Shown here: piece after piece, positions 44,083-56,144 of the stretch
How positions within the stretch are numbered: position 1 is the first letter of the stretch
How the letters are laid out: each line of letters opens with the position of its first letter
Assembly: GCA_014529385.2 (NCBI GenBank)
Contig: CM043952.1
Coordinates: 70,751,299-70,815,298, forward strand
DNA from: Adiantum capillus-veneris
Taxonomy: Eukaryota > Streptophyta > Polypodiopsida > Polypodiales > Pteridaceae
Direction: 5' to 3'
Length of the DNA stretch: 64,000 nucleotides
Made by a program: the position numbers and the translations under genes
The notes under the pieces: generated by a model
Seen by the model: the letters and a program-made list of their open reading frames with translations, nothing else
Database searches by the model: none
Told to the model about the DNA's origin: nothing

Positions 44083-46139
44083 CTAGTTTCAAACTTGGCA
44101 TCAAAACGATTATCGAGTCGATTGTCATACCTTAGCACCAGATCTCCTTCATTGATGCCTTTGTCCTTTAGTTTCTTGTCAAGCTTCTCCTTCGCCTGCG
44201 TAGCTTTCCTCTTGTAGCACTCGTATGCTGCCTCTCTTTTCCACTCAAGCTCAGCTAAGGTAAGAAGTCGATCCATCCATGCTTCTTGATCATCTTGTGC
44301 TGATTTGTCATGAAGTCGCATTGTTGGAATGTTTAGTTCAATTGGCTGTAAAGCCTCTTGACCATAGACCAAGTGAAATGGTGTGAACTCTGTGGCTTCC
44401 CTATATGTGGTTCGATACGCCCACAAGGCACCATCCAAGAAGTCATCCCACAACTTTGTCTTGTTTTTCACCATCTTTCTAATCATGCCTGCAATGACAC
44501 CATTAGCTTTTTCTACCAAACCATTTGATTGGGGATAGTAGGGTGTACTGTGACGATGTAGAATGTGAAGTACTTCACAGACTTCTGTGAGCAAGCCCTT
44601 CCTAAACCCTAGACCATTATCAAAAACAATCTCCAAAGGTGTGCCAAATCTGCAACAAATGTGATTGTACACAAACTTGCTAACTATCCTCTCATTCACT
44701 CTTGCCACACTTTGAGCTTCCACCCACCTAGTCATATAGTCTACAGCCACTAGAATGTAGAGTTTACCATTTTTTGTCCTAGGCAGAGGACCCATGGCAT
44801 CAATGCCCCACTTTTCAAAGGGTCCATTTGCAATCACTATTTGCCTCGGGCCATGCACCAACCTTCTATTTCCATTTATCTGACAATTGTGACAGTTTTT
44901 ACACCAATGTTGAACATCCACATGCAAGCTTGGCCAAACATACCCCGCAAGCAAAATCTTCTTCACAGTTAATTCTTGGGCAAAATGACCACCACATGCT
45001 TCTTCGTGCAAACCTTTTAGAATGGCTGGAATTTCCTCAATAGTTGGTACTCTTCTGCATACTTGATCCCTCCCTCTTTGATAGAGGGAGCCTTCTAGGA
45101 AGAGATATGCGCTTGCCTTCTTCATGAGTCTCCTCTTCTGAGCCTTCGTGAAGTCTTGTGGAAACTCACCCTCCAAAATGTAGCCGATAATGGGAGCCAA
45201 TGACTCCAATCCCTGGTATCTCGGTTGCTTGACAGCTGCTGCCACCATGATGACCTGCACTTCTCTCTCAACACATGTAACTACTTCCTGTGCAAGTAAA
45301 TCAGCATCTTCATTTTGTTTCCTAGGAATATGATATAATTGCACCTCCTCAAATTGATTAAATAGCCTACGGATGGTATGAACTTTGGCCCTTAGTCTTT
45401 CATTTTTGCATGCCCAAATGCCTAAAATCTGCTTCACAATGAGAAGTGCATCGCCTTTTACCATGAGACGTTGTATACCATGGCCAATGCATATTTTTAA
45501 ACCATGAAGTAGTGTGTCATATTCTGCTTCATTGTTGCTAGCTGAACTTGGTAGATTGAACTTCTCTTTCATGACCACCTCTCCACTTGGGTTGAGCAAC
45601 ACTAGCCCTCCCCCTGCTTTTCCTGTGGCTCGACGAAAAGCTCCATCAAAGAACAAGGTAAAAGCATTAGGAATACTTTTTGGTGGTGGTAATGGTAGGG
45701 TCTTTACTTCAGGCACCTTAATCTCCTTTTCATGCACCCTATAAGTGAGAATCCCTGCCAATTGTGCACGCACACTATCTTCTACCTTGAAGGAGTATTG
45801 AAACTCTTGCAACTCCATAATCCACTTTGAGATCCTAGTACTAAGATTCATTTGAGATGACACCCAAGGGAACAAATTCTCTGCAATGAGAATTACAAAA
45901 GGTTTTGGTAGCAGGTAGGATCTAAACTTTCTCACCGCAAACATGAGAGAAAGCATCATGAGTTCTGCTTCTGTGTAGTCTCTCTCCAAAGCATTCATGA
46001 CCCTACTAACAAAGTAGATGGGTCGCATCCTTGTACTGTGGGGATCTTGTTGTAGCAACACAGCACCAATTGTTTCCCTTCCAACACTAGAACTAACAAA
46101 GAATGTGTACTCCCAACAAGGAGGCATGAGTGTTGGTAA
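44064..46139 (-). pseudogene. E3 degenerate RNase H, second RNase H and integrase, copy 1
   Basis: One frame of about 687 residues. Native RNase H/connection at the start (FFVSSSVGRETIGAVLLQQ; TDAS replaced by SSSV). Second RNase H about residues 160-300 with LFFDGAFRRATGKAGGG, NNEAEYDTLLHGL, KGDALLIVKQILG and QNEDADLLAQ, all four acidic positions kept. Integrase from about 360: zinc finger (ACGGHFAQELTVKKIL ... WCKNCHNCQ), DDE (GIDAMGPLP; FDNGLGFRKGL; YPQSNGLVEKANG). The upstream side is cut by S2 at 46140. Confidence 0.87.
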
Positions 46140-46676
46140 TGATAGCCGTTTTTCGGCTCTCTGTAATTGCCATAGTGAGTTACCTCACCCTACCAAAATC
46201 ACCCAAACACTGTGGCTATCCCTACCATTTCACTATATATAGGCGTGTGTGAGTTAGGGAACTTTCCCCATATTTTCTTAAAAACCCTCAGCTAGCTAGT
46301 CACTGGGCTAGGTGAGCCAAAATAAAAAAAAATAAAATAAAATAAAATAAAAGTATATTATGGCCTCTTTGTGTGTAAATATTTCATTGTATATATGGCC
46401 TAAATATAGGGATTTTTTATAATTATTTTGGTATTTTATTTAAATATTTCTACTTAGGTGTGTGTTTTATTAAACCTATGTACACCTTCTTTCATCCTCT
46501 TACACCATAATTATATTTTTTGCCAATATGTACATACTCTAACCTCATATTTTTCTTTTATACAAATCACTCCCACATTTTCACCCTCACCCTCGTGAAA
46601 ACAAAAAATTGATTTCTACTCATTGGTTACTTTTATTATATTATTTACTTGCATACCTTTTCCTCTTTCACCCAAA

Positions 46677-46744
46677 ATAATTCAAGGAGGGACCATATCA
46701 TATGATTCCAATAATTCAAGGAGGGACCATATCATATGATTCCA
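46677..46744. repeat. Perfect 34-bp tandem duplication in S2
   Basis: Two adjacent copies of a unit starting ATAATTCAAGGAGGGACC; also present in the E4 LTR (about 58739-58806), so it predates the duplication. Confidence 0.9.
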
Positions 46745-47787
46745 ATATCTTTGCATATCCATAACTCCTCCATATTTTTATTATTATTTTTACTCATTAT
46801 TCTAACACCATGTGCTCATTGAGCTAAAGTCCATGAATAGTCCATACACTAGTCCCACCATGTATATATTTCTTATCTCACCAATAATCCTCCTCCATGC
46901 ATGGGTCAAGGGTGACTTGAATGCTTTGTATTATAATATGACAAAGGAGGGGCTCACTCTTGGATGCATTGTACAAATTCAACAAAGGAGGGGGCCACTA
47001 AAAGACTTTTGCAGGCATAAAAAACAGGCTTTTTGGTGAGAATTTTGGCACCTATCTCCACTCCGAATTTGGAGCGGTGGTCAAAAGAGAAAATGTATCC
47101 CACACTCTGAATAATCACCTCAAATTTTTTCATGATTTTTGGAGCTACCAGAGGTGAGCTATGATTTTTTGAGTGGACCCCAGTCTGCCCACTTTTCTCA
47201 CAAGTAGCCCTTAGTCTTCTCTCACCCTTCCACACACCTACTCACTCTTACACATCCCTCCCTCTCCTTCCCTCACTCAAACCTGCAATTTCCATGGCTT
47301 CTCCCACCCTCTTCACCATTACCCTTCTCTCTCATCCCTATAGTTCTTTTATGAACCTCTACATACATACACCCTCTCCATGTCTCTCTCTATTGCTTCT
47401 ATGTTACAATTTCATTTACCTCTCCTAAAATATCTAGAATTCAGCATCTTAACCATGATAACTTTTGCAAATTGAGGATTTTTCATCAACAAATCCTCTT
47501 TTCATCGTGGTGGTCAACCATGGCGGCGGCGTAAAGAAGCGAAGAAGAAGAAGAAGACCAGCGATCATTTTTTCCACAATCTACACAAGGGTGAGTTCAA
47601 GCTTCTTCAAAGCTTCACCATCTCAATGATTCTCTTTTAATTCACCCCTCTTCCTTCATCAAATCAACTCACTCTACCCATTGTAAATGTAACATTAACT
47701 TTCTAGTGATTACTAACGACTAACATACTAACACAAAATAGCATTGACCTAACCATAAAAGACACCTCACCTCAAGACATGTATAGT

Positions 47788-47842
<55 letters not shown>

Positions 47843-48698
47843 TCCTTAAAACTTACTTTCACCTTATCTACCATCAATAATGCTCTCTTTTGAGCCCACA
47901 CCCATGACTCAAGCAGACAAAGAAGGCCCGCAATGTTTTGATATTCAAAAAAATCATAATCCTGATTTGTTAGCTTGTAAATTAGGATTTCCAATAATCT
48001 TAATATGGGGTCTCCAACCTATAAATAGGCCCCTCTCCTTCTTGTAAAACAACCTCCAACATCTCACATAGCACCCCAACACTCTATGCGTGAGGAGAGA
48101 CTTAGGTGTAGCAACCACTTGTGAGCTTCACTCTTGGTGTGAGAGAAGCCTTCAAGCTACACATTGCAAGTGAGAGAGTGTGAGTTCCACAAATCTCAAA
48201 ACCACTATTGTACATGCTCCTTCATCATCAATAAATTGAGGTTTGGTGCATCAAAGGCGTGATTCGACGTTTAAATCTTCGTCCTTCCATTTGTGCAATA
48301 CGGTTTGGTGAATTCAAGGTGACTTGTGTATTTTGAGTTTTATCGGTTGATCTTGATTTTAGAAAGTGTTTTAGTGTGTTTTTCATTGCCAGTTTTGTGT
48401 CCATTGTAAGAGGGTATTGTGGTGAGAGGTCTCCCACACCCTAAGACAGTGTGTGTGTGTTTTGGCAATGATTAGCAATCACTAAGCATTGAGTGATTTT
48501 TGTACAAGTTCTACGATAGCATCATAACGAACCATCTTCATTTGCAAGTCACAAATAAGGTATTACCCAAGATCCTTTCCTCTCTCTCTTCCCTTTGCTC
48601 TAGCTCTCTCTGGTCCAGTTTGTGTGTGTCTTGGTGTGAGGTTGTTTGTGTGTTTTGTGTGGTGCATCTTCTTGGTTGTGCCAAAATCTCTCTTGCGT

Positions 48699-48731
48699 CC
48701 TAGTTCGCATACCATAACTAGGTGGTGCCCC
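48699..48731 (+). promoter_or_regulatory. U5 hairpin plus TGGTGCCCC, S2
   Basis: CCTAG (48699-48703), 14-nt loop, CTAGG (48718-48722), TGGTGCCCC (48723-48731). Confidence 0.65.
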
Positions 48732-48865
48732 TATCTTGTTTGGGTTTGGCTGTGGGTTTGTTGTTGTGTTGTGCTTGTGGTTGCCCCAGCCCCAATTGAG
48801 CAGCACGGGAGCCTTGAGGGGTGTTTAGAGGTCGCCTCTCTTGTTGCCCGCCCCGGACTGCCTCA

Positions 48866-49468
48866 GTAGCTCTGACAAAATGACTTTAATGTTACAAAAA
48901 TACTCTTCAAGCTCATCAGACCATGCAAATTCTACTTGTTGTGTCAACTTTTGCAAAGGATGAAGCAACTCCGAAGCTAAGTGAATAAAGCGTGACATAT
49001 ACTTCACTTTTTGAATGAATGATATGACCTCTTTGAGATTCTTGGGTGAGGGGAGCTCAATAAGAGCCTTTGCCTTTGAAGGATCCACCTCAATGCCTTT
49101 ATAGGAAACCTTGTGACCAAGCAAGATCACTTCATCCTCAGCTATGTGACACTTGTCGGGGTTGAGTTGACCTCCCATGTCATAGAGCTTCTTTAAACCT
49201 TCTTCTACCCTTTGTAGATGCAATGATTTTGAGCTATAAATGCAAAAATCATCAATAAAAACCCTAATGGACTTTCCAAAGAATGCTTGAAACACCATGT
49301 TCATGAAGCGTTGGAAAGTTGCAGGAGCATTTGTCAGGCCAAATGGCATGACTCTAAAAGCATAACAACCCCAAGGAGTGATAAAGGTTGTTTTCAATTG
49401 ATTCTCCAGTGCAATCCCTATTTGAAAGTAAACTGAGTAACCATCGCACACAGTGTACTTCTCATGAC
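48866..49468 (-). pseudogene. E3 reverse transcriptase fragment
   Basis: RT from GHEKYTVCDGYSVYFQIGI through TFITPWGCYAFRVMPFGL and the catalytic VFIDDFCIYSS to AWSDELEEYF. Its upstream end stops sharply at 49468 where duplicated S1 sequence begins, and its downstream end at S2. The four residues before GHEK in the open frame come from the junction. Confidence 0.87.
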
Positions 49469-50321
49469 CCAATTCCATTTGTAAATTAATACTAACTCTA
49501 CTAACACTAACCCACTATGAAAAGTCCTATCACCTCCATTTCTCTCCTCTCTCTTTCCCCACCAACTTCTTGATAATTCCAAGCAAAAGAAATTAGATAA
49601 ATTGCTGAAAATCTAACCCAACCATGGTTAGAGGAGTAACCCTAGCCTTCAAAATTGCTATAAAAGGAGGGTGTAGCTAGCACAAAAGGGGGAGCCACAA
49701 GCAAGAGCACTATGCTATAGCTTGAGAAGCCAAGCTCAACCTCTCTAGAAGGAGCTCTTGAGTGGAAGCTCATTGTCTTATGCATGTGCATGTGTTGTAA
49801 TAGGGGATTAGCAAGGGAACTCTATGCCATTGTAAGAGAGAGAGTGATCATTCAATTGAGAGTAGGAAATCTATCATTTATCCTACTAGTGTAAGCCCAA
49901 CATTTGCTGAATCAAGGAGGGTGGATTTGGACTAAGCTTGGATACTTTGTCTCCCTTCCAACGTGAAGTAATGGACAACAATGATGCGTAAGTGTCTTGG
50001 TGTTTTTTGTTAAGTTCTTGATAGCTTGTCTCTGGTGTTGTCATCAATCTAGCCATAAATCCCACATACTGTAAGAGGGCGACAGGGTGGAGAGGACTCC
50101 CTTGGCCTTAAGACAGTGATTGGGGTGGCTTTTCTTGTGATGTGTTGTGGTGAAATTTACGCAAGCTATGTTGAACAAATACTAATCTCACTTTGATTTG
50201 TCATGACAGATTTGTAAGAAGGTATTAATGCAACAAGCACCCCCTCCCCCTTTCTCTCTCTTTCTTAAATATATAGTTGTGTTTGCTTGATCATTGCCGA
50301 TACGTTTCAAAGCAGCCCGAG

Positions 50322-50363
<42 letters not shown>

Positions 50364-50622
50364 TTTTAGTGTGTGAGAGTGTTCCATTGGTGTTAGGGTT
50401 AGTGTAAATTCCTTCCTTGTTTGTGGGTTGCTCTAACGATTCTCCTCTTTTGCGTCCTAGTTCGCTCTTAAACTAGGTGGTGCCCCTTGTGTAGTTGGGA
50501 TTTGGCTGTGGGTTTGTTGTTTTGGTTTGTGTTGTGTTGTGCCCCAGCCCCATTGAGCAGCACGGGAGCCTTGAAGGGTGTCTAGAGGTTGCTCTTCTTG
50601 TTGCCCGCCCCGGACCGCCTCA
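49469..50622 (+). repeat. S1 LTR, 3' part in copy 2
   Basis: Equivalent of 37367-38562, so it lacks U3's first 1.5 kb. The (CT)n run is about 40 bp shorter than in copy 1. Confidence 0.88.
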
Positions 50623-51350
50623 GCGTATGATTTCTACCACTTTCCATTTGCTTTCAAGTAGTTCACAATGATTTCTTTCAGCAATTGGGTTTCTACCATG
50701 TCCAAAATGGTTTCTATTGGTGCCTACCATTGCACTGTTATAACCAATTTCCTCGGGGGCTTCCTAGACTAGTTTCTACCAAGTCAGTGGTTTTTACATG
50801 GACCTTCACTGCTTTATAGTGCAAGCAATTGTGGTTTCTAGTAGGTCTACTAGTGCTTTCTACTTATCCCAAGCTTATGGTTTATCATTCCAAGGATACT
50901 TTCTAGCAGGTCTAATGTGGGTTCCACCAGTACTAGAATGGTTTCTACCACTCTATGGGAGGTTTCTACCATCTAGCAGATCATTTCTATGACCGTAGAT
51001 GCTCCCCCCACAAGTGTCCAAGTGCAATCTATTGGTTTCTACCATAATAGTTGTAGAAACAATGTCCTGGTGTGCTTCCTAAACTAGTTTCTACCGAGTC
51101 ATTGGTTTTTACATGGGCCTTCACTGTTTTATAGTGCAAGCAATTGTGGTTTCTAGCAGGTCTACTGGCGCTTTCTACTTATCCCAAGCTTATGGTTTAT
51201 CATTCCAAGAATCATTTCTAGTAGTTCCAATGTGGATTACACCAGTACCAGAATGGTTTCTACCACTCTATGGGAGGTCTCTACCAATTATAAGATCATT
51301 TCTATGTCACTAGGCGCTCCCCCCACCAATGTCTAGGTGCAATCTACTAC
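50623..51350. repeat. 21-bp array, right segment in copy 2
   Basis: Equivalent of 38563-39290 including the 315-bp higher-order repeat (50798 and 51113). Confidence 0.8.
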
Positions 51351-52578
51351 ATATTAAAGCGAGTCAGGTTTGCAAATGATCATACCAGCTAACAGAGACT
51401 TCTTGGAAACTAAGTGTAATAGGACTAATCTTTGAAGTTCTTAAAGTCGAAAAGAATGTAGCAGGGCATATCTTTCGTTTAACACGATTTGAAAGATTGT
51501 TGAATAGTCTATTAAATAGAGCTTATATGAATGAGTTTGAGATATTAAAAGAGAAAATATATTCTTTTTTTAAATAATACACTAAAGACGTATTTGATAA
51601 AGATTAATGAATAACAAATAGTCTGTCTATGAACAGTAAAATTGAGATTTTTATTAATATCAATGTTTTATATTTATGTATTTTAGCTTAAAATGCATGG
51701 GTAGGCTTAAAATAAGTTGTAAAAGTAGTGGAGACCCAAAAATAGAGGTTTTATGAGTCGCCACCTAAAAGTTGCATTTTTAGCCAAACAGAGACGTTTT
51801 TTGCAATTCTGTCTCCTTAGACTTGTAGACCAGACCTATTCCCGTCGTTTTGAGTACTTGGATTGCCTTGTTCTGAGTTCGTTTGTAGAAGCTATGATGA
51901 AAACAAACAGAAGACAGCAACAGTGTAGTATACACAAGGACAGGCAGACATACAACATCATACAGCTCTCCCTGCTATCAACCAAGAAGTGGATTGTTTC
52001 TTCATGGTAGAGTATTGCAATTGAGATTATGAAGGTATATAATTATATTTTTTTACTTTGATTATCATGTTTAATTGGTTGCACGAGTATGTTCTTTTGG
52101 CTATTTTGTAGGCGATGCAGAAATCAATGTGTGAAACAGGATCTGTGCAAAGTGTCATGATAGAAATCTAACCTTTACGGATCGCTTAGAGATCACGTTC
52201 TTATCTTATTCTCGCAGGTATACTTGGTGCGAAAATCGAGTTGATTGGACGTCTTAAAAAAAACGACTATTTTGAGAAGCCGCATGTTTTTTGAGGAAAA
52301 GAAGGATTAAAGAACGACGGATGGTGCGTTTGGGGATCATTCACCGATCTCTCTTCTGCGAGTGTGAGTGCGAGTGCGAGTGTGAGTGCGAGTGCGAGTG
52401 TGAGTGCGAGTGAGAGTGAGAGTGCGAGTGCGAGTGCGAGTGAGACGCTGCATGGAAGCGAACTAAAGCTCGGGGGTGGTCGGGAGGTTCGAGCTCCGTA
52501 CAATGGAGTGCGCCCATTTATTTTATTGCTCCTCTGTTGTATCAAACACTATCAATACAAAGATCTCTTTCTCTACCT
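51351..52578. other. Unassigned spacer with GAGTGY repeat in copy 2
   Basis: Equivalent of 39291-40518; hexamer repeat at about 52360-52443. Confidence 0.6.
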
Positions 52579-53153
52579 TCACTGCCTATCTCTATTATTT
52601 GGTTCCTGTGACACTAAGGGTGGGCACATTTGTCGTTTAGCATTGACAATTACTTGATTGCGGCCACTGTACATGCACATATCGCTACTTCCACACAAAT
52701 GTGCAAAGCATAAGATATCGTAGGGGTATTTGCATTGGAGCATATAAACACCCACTACCTCATTGTCAGGAAATCCCAAGCCACAGGAGCGGCACAAACG
52801 TCTTTGATGATGAGACAACTTGATCTATGATTGTCTGACATGGGAAATGGATGAATTGTGTACAGATGATTTTGCCCCAGAATTTTAAGTATGTCTCTGC
52901 ATAACTCCAGGTTGCGAACATCTGGGTCAAGCAGTTATTGCACCCTATCCCTCTCTGCGTGACAAGTTGTCACAAGCTTCTCATAGTCAAGAATCTCTAA
53001 AGCTCCTAGATGCTGTAAAACTTCCTTTCTAGGTTTAATGTCAGCACGGAGTCTTATGATTTCTTCCGTGTTTGCAGTTTCACTCGCTGCCTCTATTGCT
53101 TCCAATTGGCATTGAGAATTTTCTAGTTTCTTTTGAAATACAGTGAGGCGGTC
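52579..53153 (-). pseudogene. Coiled-coil and Cys-rich gene fragment, copy 2
   Basis: Same as 40519-41093 with a few substitutions, including the same TAA (52935-52937) and the same truncation by the E3 LTR. Confidence 0.45.
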
Positions 53154-53402
53154 CGGGGCAGGCAACAAGAAGAGTAACCTCTAGACACCCTTCAAGGCTC
53201 CCGTGCTGCTCAATGGGGCTGGGGCACAACACAACACAACCCAAAACAACAAACCCCCAGCCAAATCCCAACTACACAAGGGGCACCACCTAGTTTAAGA
53301 GCGAACTAGGACGCAAAAGAGGAGAATCGTTAGAGCAACCCACAAACAAGCAAGGAATTTACACTAACCCTAACACCAATGGAACACTCTCACACACTAA
53401 AA

Positions 53403-53446
<44 letters not shown>

Positions 53447-55819
53447 TGCTCGAGCTGCTTTGAAACGTATCGGCAATGATCAAGCAAACACAACTATATA
53501 TTTAAGAAAGAGAGAGAAAGGGGGAGGGGGTGCTTGTTGCATTAATACCGTCTTACAAATCTGTCATGACAAATCAAAGTGAAATTAGTATTTGTTCAAC
53601 ATAGCTTGCGTAAATTTCACCACAACACATCACAAGAAAAGCCACCCCAATCATTGTCTTAAAGCCAGGGGAGTCCTCTCCACCCTGTCGCCCTCTTACA
53701 GTATGTGGGATTTATGGCTAGATTGATGACAACACCAGAGACAAGCTATCAAGAACTTAACAAAAAACACCAAGACACTTACGCATCATTGTTGTCCATT
53801 ATTTCACGTTGGAAGGGAGACAAAGTATCCAAGCTTAGTCCAAATCCACCCTCCTTGATTTAGCAAATGTTGGGCTTACACTAGTAGGAGAAATGATAGA
53901 TTTCCTACTCTCAATTGAATGAACACTCTCTCTCTTACAAATGGCATAGAGTTCCCTTGCTAATCCCCTATTACAACACATGCACATGCATAAGACAATG
54001 AGCTTCCACTCAAGAGCTCCTTCTAGAGAGGTTGAGCTTGGCTTCTCAAGCTATAGCATAGTGCTCCTGCTTATGGCTCCCCTTTTGTGCTAGCTACACC
54101 CTCCTTTTATAGCAATTTTGAAGGCTAGGGTTACTCCTCTAACCATGGTTGGGTTAGATTTTCAGCCATTTATCTAATTTCTTTTGCTTGGAATTATCAA
54201 GAAGTTGGTGGGGAAAGAGAGAGGAGAGAAATGGAGGTGATAGGACTTTTCATAGTGGGTTAGTGTTAGTAGAGTTAGTATTAATTTACAAATGGAATTG
54301 GATATTTACAATGGGAGTATCCATGTAGGATACAAATAAGGAAGAAAAACTCTTAAGAGGTAAGAAAAGGTGGATTTCTTACAAGGTTGATGCTCCAAGT
54401 GTCTTGAGTAGGGCCAATTTTGACGCTTGTTGACGGTCCACTAGCTTTGACGGTACATTTTTTCTCCATTCTTGACCTTCCTTGAGAGACAAGGTAATTG
54501 AAGCTGAGTAATCAACCACCATGATGCTGTCTTTTAAGAGAAGAAGCTGAATTTTGTGGTTTTTTGATAGATATGGGTAATTTGGAGGAGGAAAAATGAG
54601 ACTAGGTGGTCAATTTTGGAATGGAATTGTGTGTGGGAGGTATGAGTTCACCATGGTTTCTCTTATTATTCAAGGTTGAGGAGAAGGTGAGTAGTGTGCA
54701 GAGAGGAGTGGTGAGAGGGATGGGGATAATGAGTGGAGAAGTGTGTGTGAAAGAAGAAAATGATAAAGTGGAAGAGAGAGTGTGGCTGCATAGCATGGGA
54801 AAACTGGGGTCCACTAAACAATTCATAGCTTACAAGTCGTAGCTCAAAAAAATATGAAAAAATTTGAGACAAAAGTTCAGCCCACGAGCTACAACTTTTG
54901 TTTGTATCACCTTTTCAAATTCGGAGAGCAAGTGAACTTTAAAAATTCAGCAAAACCGACCGTTTTTTTCCACTGCAAAGGTCCTTGTGGGGTCCTTCTT
55001 TGGATGATTCTTTTGAATACCTCCAAGAGTGAGCCCTCCATAGTGCATGTATGCATGCCACCTACCCTTGACCTTATTTGGTAGGTCTATAATTGAAGAT
55101 ATTGTTGAGATTAGGATATAAGTGAATAGTACAATTAAGAAAATCAAATATTGAGGGGTCTAAAAAATATGTACATGTCAAATATAAATAATATAAGTGG
55201 AAAAAAATATAAAGGGGTCAAAAAAATCTCTCTCATTATGAGGCTACCATAAAAAGATAAATATTTTTGGTGTTCTAATTTTTTAGAAAAAAACAAAATA
55301 GATGTAGGAAGGGAAAGATCAAAATAGTGAAAAAATATACACATAAATAAAACTAGTTTTTTTGGATTTTTGTTGGGGTGGAGTTACACCAAATATAAGA
55401 GAAGCTTACATGAAAATATTTCTATATGGAATAAAGAGTATGAAAAATGGCAAGAAAAAATTGTGGTAATGGTGAGGCAATGTACAGAGTATAAATAACA
55501 CACACCTAGGTAGAAATATTTAAATAAATATCAAAATAATTATAAAAAAATCTTTTATTTAGGCCCTATATATAAAGAAATATTTACATACGCATGGGCC
55601 ATAATATACTTATATTTATTTATTTATTTATTTATTTTTGGCTCAACTAGCCCAATGACTAGCTAATTGAGGGTTTTTTAAGAAGATATGGGAAAAGTCC
55701 CGTGACTCACGCACGCCTATGTACAGTGAAATGGTAGGGATAGCCACAGTGTTTGGGTGATTTTGGTAGGGTGAGGTAACTCACTGTGGTAACTACAAAG
55801 AGCCGAAAAACGGCTATCA
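53154..55819 (-). repeat. E3 3' LTR, copy 2
   Basis: 2666 bp, equivalent of 41094-43757. U5 hairpin and 9-mer at 53280-53310. Confidence 0.88.
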
Positions 55820-55847
55820 TTAGCCCTCCCCCTGGATGATGGTATAT

Positions 55848-56144
55848 TCATGTACCATCATAGAGCATCTTTTCCAAAGAGAGTGCTTCAGAGTCCTTGA
55901 CAAGATCTTCATTGTTTGGCCCCTCAGAATTTTGGCTAGAGTTACACTCTTGCTTCATGTAACAATACTTACATGAGACAGTGGCCTTTTGACAGATCTT
56001 TGGTAGATCCTTTGGTAGAAGGCGACTCAAATAGGGCTTCAAGCGATACCCGTTTACTTTCCTGGAGTGCTCTTTACCATTCAAGTCCATAAGCTGATAG
56101 TAACTTGAATTGAAAGCCTTCTTGACTATATATGGCCTTGCCAT
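55848..56144 (-). pseudogene. E3 integrase C-terminus, copy 2
   Basis: Identical in protein to 43786-44082; same frameshift in the GPY motif. Confidence 0.8.

Larger units (their letters stand above)
46140..48865 (+). mobile_element. S2: solo LTR (LTR3b family) inserted in E3
   Basis: 2726 bp, TGATAGCCGTTTTTCGGCTC...GGACTGCCTCA, in plus orientation inside minus-strand E3 pol between RT and RNase H. Flanks GTAA (46136-46139) and GTAG (48866-48869): a 4-bp duplication with one later change. TATAAATA at 48020-48027. Tandem 34-bp repeat at 46677-46744. (CT)n at about 47791-47839. In the second copy the same insertion is a full element (E4). Confidence 0.87.
37367..49468. repeat. 12.1-kb tandem duplication, copy 1
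   Basis: This segment (from the middle of S1 to the middle of the E3 RT) is followed directly by a second copy. Offsets are 12102 bp at the start, 12060 after the (CT)n in S1, and 12062-12068 later; the shifts come from microsatellites. The junction at 49468/49469 shares only CC between the two parents, so it was not made by homologous recombination. Confidence 0.88.
41094..49468 (-). mobile_element. E3: truncated Ty3/gypsy element, copy 1
   Basis: 3' LTR (41094-43757), PPT, C-terminal pol, integrase, two RNase H domains, then solo LTR S2 inserted at 46140-48865, then RT to 49468, where a duplication junction cuts it. Protease, gag, leader, PBS and 5' LTR are absent from this copy. Confidence 0.88.

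Noticed and set aside
47767-47994. Frame ending in (ER)n and similar at 53379 and 59835
   Set aside because: Translation of (CT)n/(GA)n microsatellites inside LTRs.
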